From NCBI GenBank assembly GCA_946811185.2, contig OX328096.1, positions 49,180,252 through 49,244,251 on the forward strand: a DNA stretch of 64,000 nt, in the 5' to 3' direction. The DNA comes from Hippopus hippopus (Eukaryota; Mollusca; Bivalvia; Cardiida; Cardiidae). Each line of letters opens with the position of its first letter. Position 1 is the stretch's first letter. The position numbers and the translations under genes were made by a program. Of this stretch, positions 46,997 to 57,378 are shown one piece after another. The notes beneath the pieces are model-generated. The model had not been told where the DNA came from and searched no databases. It saw only the letters and a list, made by a program, of their open reading frames with translations.

Positions 46997-47968
46997 ATGG
47001 ATAACTGTACAGTCAGGCAAATCTACAACAAAAAATGGATTCCGGTTGTGTTAATACTTCTTGGTACAGTTCTATACATTTCTTTTTCGCCTATCATTAC
47101 GAGACATTTCCAAGTAAAAATAAAGATCCAGGGACATAGTAAGCATACTGGTAAACAGTGGATGTCAAAAGAGAATAACGGAAAGCGTGAGATGAAGAAA
47201 CGTTTTCCACAATGCATTATATTTGGCACTATGAAAAGTGGAACATCAGCATTGAAAAGATTACTAGCCACACACCCAAAAATTAAGGTAACGGATGTGG
47301 AGCCACATTTTTTTGGAAAGAAAACTTACGAAAAGGGAATGAGGTTCTATTTGAACAAAATGCCTCTTTCGTACGAAGATCAAATAACAGTAGAAAAAAC
47401 ACCCTCTTATTTTGAATCTGACAAAGCCAGAGAACGAATATATAACTTCAATAAAACAATCAAACTGATTGTAACTTTTAAGCATCCTGTAACGAGAGCC
47501 ATAGCGAATTTTCGTTTTGCCAAAAGTAAGCGAAGTTCTATAACGCAAACATTTCAAGAGTATGTGACACGGGAATCGGGTTTGCTAGATCTGACACGTA
47601 GACCACTTTATACAAGTCTTTATGTAGATCACTTGAAAAGATGGTACTCTTATTTCCCAAAAGAACAAATACATGTAGTGGATGGAGATGGGCTGATCAA
47701 AGAGCCTTTGAAAGAATTACGAATGATTGAAGATTTTTTGGGATTAGAGCATGCCATCACAAACGACAATATATATCTAAATACAGCTACAGGATTTTAC
47801 TGCATGAGGAAGAATTCCAAAGACGAGTGGTTTTGTTTCGACCGGTCTGAGATCGAGAGGACTCAGCCGTATGTAGATCCAAAATTTGTTCAGAGGCTAA
47901 AGGAGTTTTATAGGCCATATAACGAACAGTTGTTTAAGTTGATAAACAGGACATTTGACTGGGATTAG
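46997..47968 (+). CDS. Heparan sulfate 3-O-sulfotransferase-like protein, copy 1
   Basis: Predicted Golgi type II membrane enzyme of 323 residues that moves sulfate from PAPS to a glycan, by similarity to the HS3ST family (length about 300-400). Residues 14-31 form a signal anchor. The 5'-phosphosulfate loop is IIFGTMKSGTSAL (about 74-86), with Lys80 matching the family's catalytic-loop Lys. Glu102 in V-E-P-H-F-F matches the catalytic Glu. VEKTPSYF, VVDGDGLI, GFYCMRKN with a second Cys (a likely disulfide pair) and the C-terminal RTFDWD follow. The 3'-phosphate motif reads F-K-H-P-V-T-R-A-I-A, with Lys and Ala where HS3ST1 has Arg and Ser. The frame is open upstream to about 46874, but I start at the ATG just before the anchor, because an acceptor-like CATTTCCAG ends at 46953. 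The whole coding region is one exon. Glycan specificity is inferred. Confidence 0.85.
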   Translation: MDNCTVRQIYNKKWIPVVLILLGTVLYISFSPIITRHFQVKIKIQGHSKHTGKQWMSKENNGKREMKKRFPQCIIFGTMKSGTSALKRLLATHPKIKVTDVEPHFFGKKTYEKGMRFYLNKMPLSYEDQITVEKTPSYFESDKARERIYNFNKTIKLIVTFKHPVTRAIANFRFAKSKRSSITQTFQEYVTRESGLLDLTRRPLYTSLYVDHLKRWYSYFPKEQIHVVDGDGLIKEPLKELRMIEDFLGLEHAITNDNIYLNTATGFYCMRKNSKDEWFCFDRSEIERTQPYVDPKFVQRLKEFYRPYNEQLFKLINRTFDWD

Positions 47969-47989
47969 TGCTCACATGAATCTAAAAGA

Positions 47990-49260
47990 ATCTTGAATTG
48001 CCTGGTTTGTGTTTCTTTCCATGTAATGCACGTATAGTGTATGATTTGTATAAAGATGGCAGTAAAATATGTTTAGACCAAACTAATCTAAAACGTGCAA
48101 AGAAAGTGCTTTACACTTTTCGTTAAATGTTGTAGTGTGTAGATTTCCAAGATCCTAGATCTAGTGTAGATCTTAGATCAGACCGCACATTTTTTATATT
48201 CCAGTTTGTTCTCATTTTGAAAAAGATACAAGTTACCACATCATATCAGAAGCGTTGTAAGGTCTACAAATTTGGTCGGCCAACTTTCTGAAAAGGCTTA
48301 TATTCATGCGAGACCATGTTTTTCTTTGAACAGTGTTTAAGTTCGGGGACAAAATAATTTTTCTACCCCCAGTCTATCCCACTTGAATTCTTAGAGAGAG
48401 CGCCCTACCTACTCCTTCATCGTACGTATCTCACCAGAAATTCGCAAGGCCTTTAAACAGCTGTTTTCTCGCCGATCTACTCTCTGACCCATCGACTAAA
48501 TGCTGTCTTTAATAGCCACAATAAAATGAAAATACAACGCCTGACCCTGGTATACATAGATTTTCCACAACTTAATTAGTTTATATACATTTCCTCTATT
48601 TTTCAAGGGTAATAGTCAAGTAAAAACAAAAATAAAGGTAAGTCCACATACCAGCCCACTACTTAGTTTAGAGCGTAAAGGGAAAGGCCTTGAGGCATAG
48701 TTGTATGTACTCTGGTTAAACCCCCCCCCCCCCCCGCCATTGAATCAAATAAATGTAAATAATATTTTAAGGTGACTGGTAGATTCAATGTTCAAATTTA
48801 TCTGATATGACTCGTGTTCACAAATAGTGACACCTATAAAGTTTTCTCGAGACTTTGTGCGGTATGTATAACGTAGATCTATCTATTTTTGCCACATAGG
48901 CACATCTATAGGCCTACATGTCTACTCTGCCATTTCTGTCAATACAATATAGAAATTCAAAATTATCTTTTCTTAAAATTGCGTGCTTTTCAGTGGATAA
49001 CAGAAATATTGATGTGAAATTTAGTGTGTACATAGGCGGCTGTACTCGTTTGGCTTAAAAACAAAAAAAAAAAAGCGTCACACAACTGACGTCATGAATT
49101 TTACATTGTTCTATGGAAAGAGATTACTTAAGGAGAAAAATACCGTAAGTTATCAATATTGTTTTTTGAAGGGACGGGACATTTGAGGAAAGAGAAGACT
49201 GACTCTTTTGATCGAGACTGCAAAGTGATTCCATCCGAGAACACCAATGACACAGGTTCA
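47990..49260. other. Stretch after sulfotransferase copy 1
   Basis: Candidate poly(A) signal AATAAA at 48520. A family D fragment near 48155 and the C-tract at 48720. No gene seen. Confidence 0.5.
48720..48737 (+). repeat. C homopolymer
   Basis: A run of about 17 C. Shorter C-tracts occur at 5859 and 13083 (the latter followed by a T-run). Confidence 0.85.
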
Positions 49261-49263
49261 TCA

Positions 49264-49284
49264 GTCGTGAAATAATTGATCGAT

Positions 49285-49328
<44 letters not shown>

Positions 49329-49500
49329 GGATGGATGGATAGATGGATGGATGGATGGATGGGTGGGTGGGTGGGTGGATGGATTGATTGATTGTATGGT
49401 GTTTAATGCCGTTTTCAACATTATTTCAGTTATATCGTGGCAGCCAGCACATCTATCCATGCTTTTCTTGAGCCTTTGTTACCTGATACTTCGTACAGTA
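49264..49500 (-). repeat. SINE tail with expanded TGAT/GGAT microsatellite
   Basis: From 49390 the reverse strand of the SINE 3' part is readable (AACATTATTTCAGTTATATC). Its ATCA-type tail has expanded into about 12 TGAT units, then GGAT and GGGT units (49264-49390). The ORF-like translations here are simple-repeat artefacts. Confidence 0.7.
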
Positions 49501-49659
49501 TTCTTCCCAGTATTCTTCTTGGTGTTCACCAAGTGAAATTATATCTCGATAATAGATTAACGCCTAATTGGCGTTTTCTATACATGTCATATTTTTCCAA
49601 GACTGACCTGTCTGCTATGACGCATTACAATCCTACAGGGTAAATAGTAGGCCTAATTC

Positions 49660-51240
49660 ACGGTGCGTAAGTTAAAAACTCAGCCGCTTAAAAGTAGCCA
49701 GCGGAAGTAGCTATAATAATGCGTCTACGGAGAAATCAGCTGTTTTTCGCTCCAAAATTCTATAAAAAAAATATAATTTTTTTAAAATTATGAACTGGAA
49801 AATTAATTTTAAAAAAAATGTTTACTACAAATCTTTGTATACAGTTTCTAAATACATGTATAGAAATGAGGAAAACCTGGATATAGATTTTTTTACATAG
49901 ATTTTGATAACAACAAAAATAAAAATTTTCCCATCATGCTGGACTTTCATCAGGGCTATTGCCCAGGCCTATAGGGGCTGCTTTTATAAATGACTGGTAC
50001 ATAGGATAAATGTTAGCTAACCATGGCTGGATGGATCGTACCAGTAAGCGTCGCTTTGAAAAAACGTATATCTTGTTAGCTCCACTGGCCGAAGGCCAGC
50101 GGGCTTATGTCATGGCCTGGTGTCCGTCGTGCGTCCGTCCGTCCGTCCGTCCGTGCGTGTGTTAACTTTTATTTCAACCATCTTCTTCTTTGAAACTACC
50201 CATCCAATTTTGATGAAACTTTACAGAAAAGATCCTGCCATGGTCCTCTTCAGAATTTCTTGAAAGAATTTGATTCCTTCAAAAACTCTGGTTGCCATGG
50301 CAACAAAACTGAAAAATATTGAAAATCTTTTAAAATCTTCTTGCCAGAAACCATGAGGCCCAGGGCTACCAAATTTGGCATGTAGCTTTATCTAATAGAC
50401 CTCTACCAAGTTTCTTTAAATTATAGCCCTGGGGTCAAACTTGGCCCGGCCCCGGGGGTCACAAGTTTTACATGGGCTTATGTAGTGAAAACTTTAGAAA
50501 TCTTCCTATACCTAGCCATAAGGCCTAGGGCTGCCAAATTTTGCATGTAGCTTTATCTAGTGGGCTTCTACAAAGACGGCCCAAATCATAGCCCTGGGGT
50601 CAAATTTGGCCCCACCCCGGGGGTCACAAGTTTTACATGGGCTTACATTGGGAAAACTTTTAAAAGTCTTCTCATACCTAGCCATGGGGCCTATGGCTAC
50701 CAAATTTTTCATGAAGCTTTATCTGGTGGTCCTCTACCAAGAGGGCCCAAATTATAGCCCTGGGGTCAAAATAGGCCCCGCCCTGGGGGTCACAAGTTTT
50801 ACAAGGGCTTACATAGGGAAAACTTAAAAATCTTCTCGTACCTAACCATTTGGCCTAGGGCTACCAGATTTTTCATGTAGTTTTATCTAGTGGGCCTCTA
50901 CCAAGGGGGCCCAATTTATAGCCGTGGGATCAAAATTGGCCCTGCCCCAGGGGTCACAAGTTTTACATGGGCTTATATAGTGAAAAGTTTAGAAATCTTC
51001 TTGTTACTTACCATAAGACCTGGGGCTGCCAAATTTAGCCCTGTGTATGTCCTCAAGTTAGAAACCAATTGGCCAAGTATTGTAATGTTTGGCATGTAGG
51101 GTTTTTACTTATTAGCCAGTGGAGCGATACAGGGCAATCATGGCCCTCTTGTTTTTAAATTTGCGGCACCGATTGCCATCTTGAAAAGTAGTCCGGTTCT
51201 GTACCCAGAATGCCCCAAAATCAGATAGGTATGTATTTGA
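49660..51240. repeat. Family F copy split by a pearl-like insertion
   Basis: The left portion (49660-50070) contains ACTCAGCCGCTTAAAAGTAG and GGCTGCTTTTATAAATGACT. The right portion (51160-51240) contains AAAAGTAGTCCGGTTCTGTA. Both are inverted matches to parts of 43130-43960. Confidence 0.55.
50075..51155 (+). mobile_element. Pearl-like element with about 165-bp tandem units, copy 1
   Basis: Starts TTAGCTCCACTGGCCGAAGG, then GTCCGTCCGTCCGTCCGTGC. Units marked by GGGGGTCACAAGTTTTACA recur with CACAAG at 50460, 50625, 50791 and 50955. Ends AGCCAGTGGAGCGATACAGG. It interrupts the family F element at 49660-51240. Confidence 0.78.
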
Positions 51241-53640
51241 CAAATGCCACCAAGCGGAAAATAATGCTAAAACTAGTAATTATCCCTCATATCTGTATTC
51301 ATGTGTGAGCTTAGCATAATGTGAATCGCACAAGCACAATGTAATGTCATAGGCCAAAGCTTTGTTTTTGTACCCCTAATTTTAAAACAAGAGTCCTGTC
51401 CATTGTTTACTTTTTTAATTCAGTTGTTAGGCTATGTATACCTACGTGGCGTAGTTAAGACTTTTTTCCATCCAAAAACACATGGTAATGTTTAAGCTGA
51501 GCACGGTGGCATTATTTCGTGCATTTCTGTCATTGGGAGTGATTCAGTCTCATTCGTGAAGATTTCCACTCGCGCATGTAACTATAATTCTTTTGATACG
51601 AAGACGGTGATGGCTGTGGTAAAATTTATGTTGAACAGATCTTTTCCCCGCTTGGCTAAACATGTAAAGATAAGTTCTGTTCCCAGACTTCTTTTCTGTT
51701 AGTTGCTAATAAATTTAATAGTAACTGTTTCTGACAAAAGCTCATAGCAGCTGGATTTCGATTATCACGGTACATAAAATTAAATTAAGATCTAAGGCGT
51801 CGAATCAATTCAACAGACATTTCTAGTAGGCCTAAAGAAATTAGACCCGGTTAATGATATATACCGTCAACATTACTTTGTCAAGAAGCCTCCGCAAAGT
51901 TAAGCGTGTAAAATCTTGCAAAGCAGCTAAAGTTATGAAAGGCGCTTTAAGGGGTGAAAAATAGGGAATAGAAAAAATAGGGGTGACATTAGAAAAAAAA
52001 ATAGAGAATATCAAACAATAGAGTTTTCTCAATGATTAGAAAACTAGAAATTAAGCCGACAAAATGCTAACCCTTTTTAAAACAATACATTAGTTACAAG
52101 ATGACCAAGATGGCCCTGTAACGTTCACCTATGTTAACAAGACCTAGGTAGACTAAATTTGAGTTTGGGATCCCAATTTTCCGTATTTAGTTATAGTAAC
52201 CCTGGCTTTTACTTTGACTATGCATTGGCTGTAGGCCTTTGTGCATAATCTGCATATCAAGATCTATGGGCTTGTAAAGTTTGATAAACCTAACTCAAAG
52301 ATCGTTAAGGCTATTTGCTTTTTCTTTTTAATTAGAGTACGAGAGACAAATTGATTTTCACTTAAGGGTAAAATGACGGTATGTGCATAATCTGCATATC
52401 AAGCCGTGCTACCATGCAAAGTTTCATAACACTACATGTAGCTTCAAAAGTGTAAAAGAAATTACAGATTTTTATGTAACTCTACTGAAAACATTTGACC
52501 CCAGGGATAGAGCTATCTCTGACTCTACGGACAACATTTGAACGATAATAGAATAAAAGATGATGCTAAGATGATGCTACAAATCAAGTAGGCCTACGTA
52601 TTTCCAGTCTTAGTCTGATTTCAGACATCAGATTTCATAAATATCCTTACATAACTCTGTGTAGAACATGGGGCCTCCGGAGCAGAACATTTTTTACCAA
52701 AGGAGTCTAATTTGAACATCTTTAATAGAGAACTACAAAATAATGCTATACACTAAGATTCTCTGATCTTGGCGCTTAGCTTCAGGAGCAATCGCTATTA
52801 ACGTTTTTAGCTCAGCTGAGCACGTGCTCCTGGGACGGGGGGTGGGGAAAAGAGACATTGTGGTGCGTACGGTCCGTCGTGCGACGTCGGTGTCGACCGC
52901 GATTTCTTGTTAACCAGTGAGCCCACCTCAAAAAAGTTTTTTACAAAACAGACCCTGACTAGTACAATTAAAAAACCAGCACAAGGAATATATGAACAAG
53001 TACATTTATAGAATCTTGTTCTCTAGTACCGAATGTTATATGTGGCATTCTAACTTGGCATGGAAGATCAGTATAAGGAATACTATAAAGTATGTTCAAA
53101 TGTTAAGCATAGATTGACCTTTTACTTACTTTTAGGTAGGTTAAACTTAGGGCGGTTGTATTTTTTATTTATCTGCACATGAAAAACTTCAAAGATCTTT
53201 TTTTTGATCACATAACCTCCCTTGCTTTCAATGTAATATACCCTTTTCGAATTTTCTTTTATCATATTATTATCAGTGAATTACTGGGATTTCACAGTGA
53301 ATAACACCACCGGTGATGATAAATATGGTATCATCGCTAGTGATGATATTATTTTTGAAAGTTAGCCGGAACTACTTTTTTTCCTATATTGCTCATATTG
53401 TACCTTTTTGATAATTAATAGAATAAAAAAGGATGAATTAGGAATATAATAAATGGGATAATCAACTGGTTATGTGTGATATTAAAAATCTGTCACTCGA
53501 ATAGGGTATGATGCGGTTAAAAAACTCGTCCTTCAATCGCAACTGGATCAGTCAAAAAATGCGCAAATTCATCGTTATCAAAATTGTGACGTCAAGCGAT
53601 AAACAAGTCTATAATTAGATTATCGACACAATTCATAATC
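51240..53640. other. Intergenic stretch, mostly unique
   Basis: Nothing recognisable apart from the decayed element at 52083-52920. Confidence 0.5.
52083..52920. repeat. Decayed GGAC/GTCC-type element
   Basis: The left end AAGATGACCAAGATGGCCCT resembles the start of the 40.2 kb element (GAGGACCATGATGGTCCT). The right end carries CAGCTGAGCACGTGCTCCTG and GGTCCGTCGTGCGACGTCGG. The tandem core has been lost. Confidence 0.4.
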
Positions 53641-53654
53641 ATGGGGAGACCCCC

Positions 53655-53775
53655 GAATGTCCCCAGGCGGTAATAATAACGAATAGCTGCCAAAGATCGG
53701 CGGGAGACCGCGATTAGGAGAGTCTGATACGAAGTAATTCGTAATTATTATTACCGCCTGGACCCAGGCTAGGTA
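53655..53775. repeat. Inverted repeat with CCCAGG ends
   Basis: CCCAGGCGGTAATAATAACG (53660s) faces CGTAATTATTATTACCGCCTGG (53730-53760). Outer words AATGTCCCCAGGC and ACCCAGGCTAG also occur at 54418-54510. Confidence 0.6.
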
Positions 53776-54337
53776 ATATCCATAAAATCCATTCACTTTT
53801 GTGAAATATGTACAAAATGACGTCAAAATTGACGTCACACAATTGTGATATCAAGCGTGCATTTGTCAAAGCTCTATTGGTCTATCACGGAATTTTCCTT
53901 GGTCGAACATCGAACACCTATATAGCACATTGGTGCATCGCCTGTATATCATGAAATACTCAAATTTTCATTAATACCGTTTCTATAAATAGCACATTGG
54001 TGACCCCCTCTATGTCGTATATAGTAAGACAAGGTGTGCAACGAAATCGAAAAAAAAAAGAATGACCCCCGTCCCCTTTCAGAGGACAAGTGATTTTCCC
54101 GAACCTGTTGTTTTATCAAAAAATCATCGCAACCTTCAACAAAACTTGTAAAAGCATCCTTTTGAAAAAGCTTTCAGTCAAACAGACGAAACGATTAGCA
54201 GCCATGGTAAAGTATCCTCCAAAGTCATTGTGAATACTCGTTTGAAATTTTGTTGTCAATATTTTCAAAGACGGCGCACAAACAGGAAGTGGCCAAACCG
54301 AGGCTATTGGAATTTCTGTATCTATTTTTAGTCTTTT

Positions 54338-54425
54338 ACATTCGAAAACGATTGCAGCGGCATCTTGTTTACTCCACTGTGAGATGGGGTAAACTAGATA
54401 TCGCTGCAATCGGTTTTCGAATGTC
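54338..54425. repeat. Hairpin of about 85 bp
   Basis: CATTCGAAAACGATTGCAGCG faces CGCTGCAATCGGTTTTCGAATG with a loop containing GTTTACTCCACTGTGAGATG (itself partly inverted, GTTTAC/GTAAAC). Confidence 0.65.
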
Positions 54426-54709
54426 CCCAGGCCATTTTTTTTTGACAAAGTACCGTCCGAATGATAGAGAAAGGAAAAATTAACGTGCTGGAACCCAGGC
54501 TAGATATTACCCTGCGTGCATCTATAGAGCGCTCTAGATGGGTTTGCATCTTCTGATCTATATAATTTGCAAAATATTGTTATACGTGAAAAACAATCTG
54601 ACATTCGTTGACGTTTGAGATAAAATTTTGTTAAACTCGTCAAGAAAAAATGATATTAAGGTCGCCAAAGGCTCGCTTGATAACATTTTCCCTAGACTCG
54701 TTTAATTAA

Positions 54710-54882
54710 GAAATAATCTTCTTTCTATCGTGGTTTATCGTTCAATAAACCACAGTTGTGAGTTATGAGGCACAATAAATAATCCAAGAGGGCGATAGTC
54801 CGAGTGGTTTATTCATTGCGCCTCATAACTCACAACGTGGTTTATTGGACGATAAACCACGATAGAAAGAAGATTATTTCGA
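54710..54882. repeat. Large foldback element with nested hairpins
   Basis: Arms of about 75 bp: AAATAATCTTCTTTCTATCG...GTTGTGAGTTATGAGGC at the left and its inverse at the right, differing at only a few bases. Each arm itself contains GTGGTTTATCG..AATAAACCAC, so it can form smaller hairpins. Confidence 0.75.
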
Positions 54883-55292
54883 TTCTAACATGACCAACTC
54901 TTAATGAAAGAAAAACAAGTTCATACTTTGAGTAAAAACGCGGATGCAGATTATATTCCATTGAATAACTTACTTACTTACTTTATACAGAATGAGGTCA
55001 CTCTACATAGAATAACGTAGATTTTACCACGATTTCGTTGCACTGTGTTTATAGAGCGGAATTCACGTGTCATGTTAGAATAAAATTTTATTTCAAACAC
55101 CAACTCATGTCAGATCCTATATGTATGAAAATGCAAGGCATAAAGAATAGATAATTATATTGTACAGCAGCATCCGTTCTATAATTTGTTCTTATTGTAT
55201 ACCGGTAAATTTTCCGGCTCAAATCAGGGATCGTATATAATATATATATTGTATGTATATAATCCCTGCTCAAATACATGCGTCGCAATCGG

Positions 55293-55880
55293 ATAAGCCG
55301 TAGTCACACCTTACGTAGTTGACCGTAGTAGGAAATGACCGTAGTTGAACGTACTAAACGAAGTTACACGTAGCTAACCGTAGTTCAACGTAGTAATGAA
55401 CGTAATTTGAACTTATGAATTGCCCGTAGTAAGTACATAAAATGTTCAAAAATTGGTTACGATTCACTACGATGTTGTGAACCTACTATGACAGTAGTTT
55501 GAACGTAGTTGACCTTAGTTAACCGTAATTAACCCTACTTAACCGTAGAGTGTACTGTAGTTGACCGTAGTTTTGGAAAAACATCTTTTCTTCCAAGGCG
55601 GCTTGGCTGAATAAGCGAACAGCAATTTCTGGCTCATCAACTTCCAAAAGCGCAATGACTTTAGCTTACCGGTACTGAGCAGGCGCAGCCGCAACGTTTT
55701 ACCGTAGCTTAACGCAGTTGACATTAACTAACCGTAGTTGCGCGTACTTAGGAAGTAGTTTATACGTAGTGTAACGTAGTTACCCGTAGTTAGACGTAGT
55801 GATACCCTAGTTAACCCAAGCCACTTTGCTCACAGTTGAATGTGGTTGACCGTACTTACACGTTGTTCAACTGCGTACTT
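55293..55880 (+). repeat. Family E, tandem copy 1 (right-truncated)
   Basis: Begins AAGCCGTAGTCACACCTTAC and stops at CAACTGCGTACTT, exactly where the 147-bp unit would start. The centre differs from other copies (GGCGGCTTGGCTGAATAAGC). Confidence 0.7.
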
Positions 55881-56231
55881 AAGCCGTGGTCACACCTTAC
55901 GTAGTCGATCGTAGTGGGAAATGACCGTAGATGGCCGTAGTTGAACGTATTAAACATAGTTAAACGTAGTTACACGTGGATAACCGTAGTTCAATGTAGT
56001 AATGAACGTAATTTGAACTTATGCTTTGCCCGTAGTAAGGGCATAATTTTTTAACATGTTCAAAAATTTGTTACGGTTAACTACCATGTTATGACCCTAC
56101 TGTGACCGTAGTATGAACGTAGTTAACCGTAATTGACCCTACTTAACCGTAGTATGTTTAATACGCTCAACTACGGCCAACTACGGTAATTCCCCATTAC
56201 AGTCAAATACGTAAGATCTGACAGCGGTTAA

Positions 56232-57145
56232 CGACGTATATCACAAATTTTCGTGCGCATCCATACTGCACATGTTTTTTTTCATAGATAGTGAATCAAA
56301 AGTACACCTATATATTTTTCTCACATATTGTAAAACTGTTGGTGCACTGAAACAAGTAGCACTTTCTCCGGGTAGCATTAATAAAGAAAAAAAAAAATGG
56401 ATCTGTGAACTGTCACCGTGAAATGATTAAAAATTTCTTGACACGGCGTTACACACCAAACAAGCAAACAAAGGCAGAAAATTTATAGCTGTGGAAGTAA
56501 AGCTGTTTCCTCTTTGAAAATTATTGTGGAGAAAGGAGAAATCGCTCCTAATGAGCCATTTCTCCTATTCCCAGTATGTCTGCTTAGCTTTTAGCCTATT
56601 TTTTTTTGGAAAAGGTTAACTTCCACAGTGACCTTCATCCCTGTTTTCTGACGAAAAAAGTAAGAATAGGTGCCATTTTTATTTTTTCTTATCGTTTAGA
56701 ATTATAAATACTATACGTATGGAAATTTCAAGGAAAAACCGTCCGTTAGAAAGTATGTAGTGTATTTATCAAAGATTAACCCTTAATTCGGTCAAATTAT
56801 CTCCCTTCTTAACTCAATAGTCCATATATAACTGGCATATTTGTACATTTACCATGCTCAGAACCAGGCTTTTATATATTTTTTGTGCAAAATTAAATGA
56901 ATTTTCATTAAAATGATGCATATTTGTATATTTTTCCGATAATTTTCTTGTATAACTGACCATTAAAGAAAAGCATGTTAAATGCTGAATTTTGGTACTG
57001 TATGTACCTTTTTCAAAGGCAAATTTATCAGAAACGAGCACGTTTCTTTTTTTTTTTACTGTAATCTCCTAGAGACATGATTAGCTTTGTATGTGCAAAG
57101 TTTTAAAGAAAATCTGTCCGTTAGAAAAATTTGTGATATACGTCG
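56232..57145. mobile_element. TTAA-flanked 914-bp element with 20-bp perfect inverted ends
   Basis: Left end CGACGTATATCACAAATTTT and right end its exact inverse, flanked by TTAA at 56228 and 57146. The interior has no transposase ORF and carries a family A hairpin relic at 56510-56580. The uninterrupted target is visible in the family E copy at 25171-25190. Confidence 0.82.
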
Positions 57146-57378
57146 TTAAAGTACAGTGACTGCAATTTACCCATGCTGAGCAGGCACAACTACAAGGTTT
57201 TACCCTAGCTTAACGCAGTTGACCTCAATTTACCGTAGTTGTGCGTACTTAGGACGTAGTTTATACGTAGTTTAACGTAGTTAATCGTAGTTAGACCTAG
57301 AGATACCCTAGTTAACCCCAGCCACTTTGCACGCAGTTGAATGTAGTTAACCGTACTTACACGTAGTTCAACCTTCTT

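Noticed and set aside
49128..49536. ORFs with Ile-Asn-Gln-Ser or Met-Asp-Gly-Trp repeats
   Set aside because: They translate the TGAT/GGAT microsatellite.
50560..51099. Repeated small ORFs of the GPTPGVTSFTWAYIGK type
   Set aside because: They are successive units of the 165-bp tandem core; the same occurs inverted at 63383-63631. Not protein genes.
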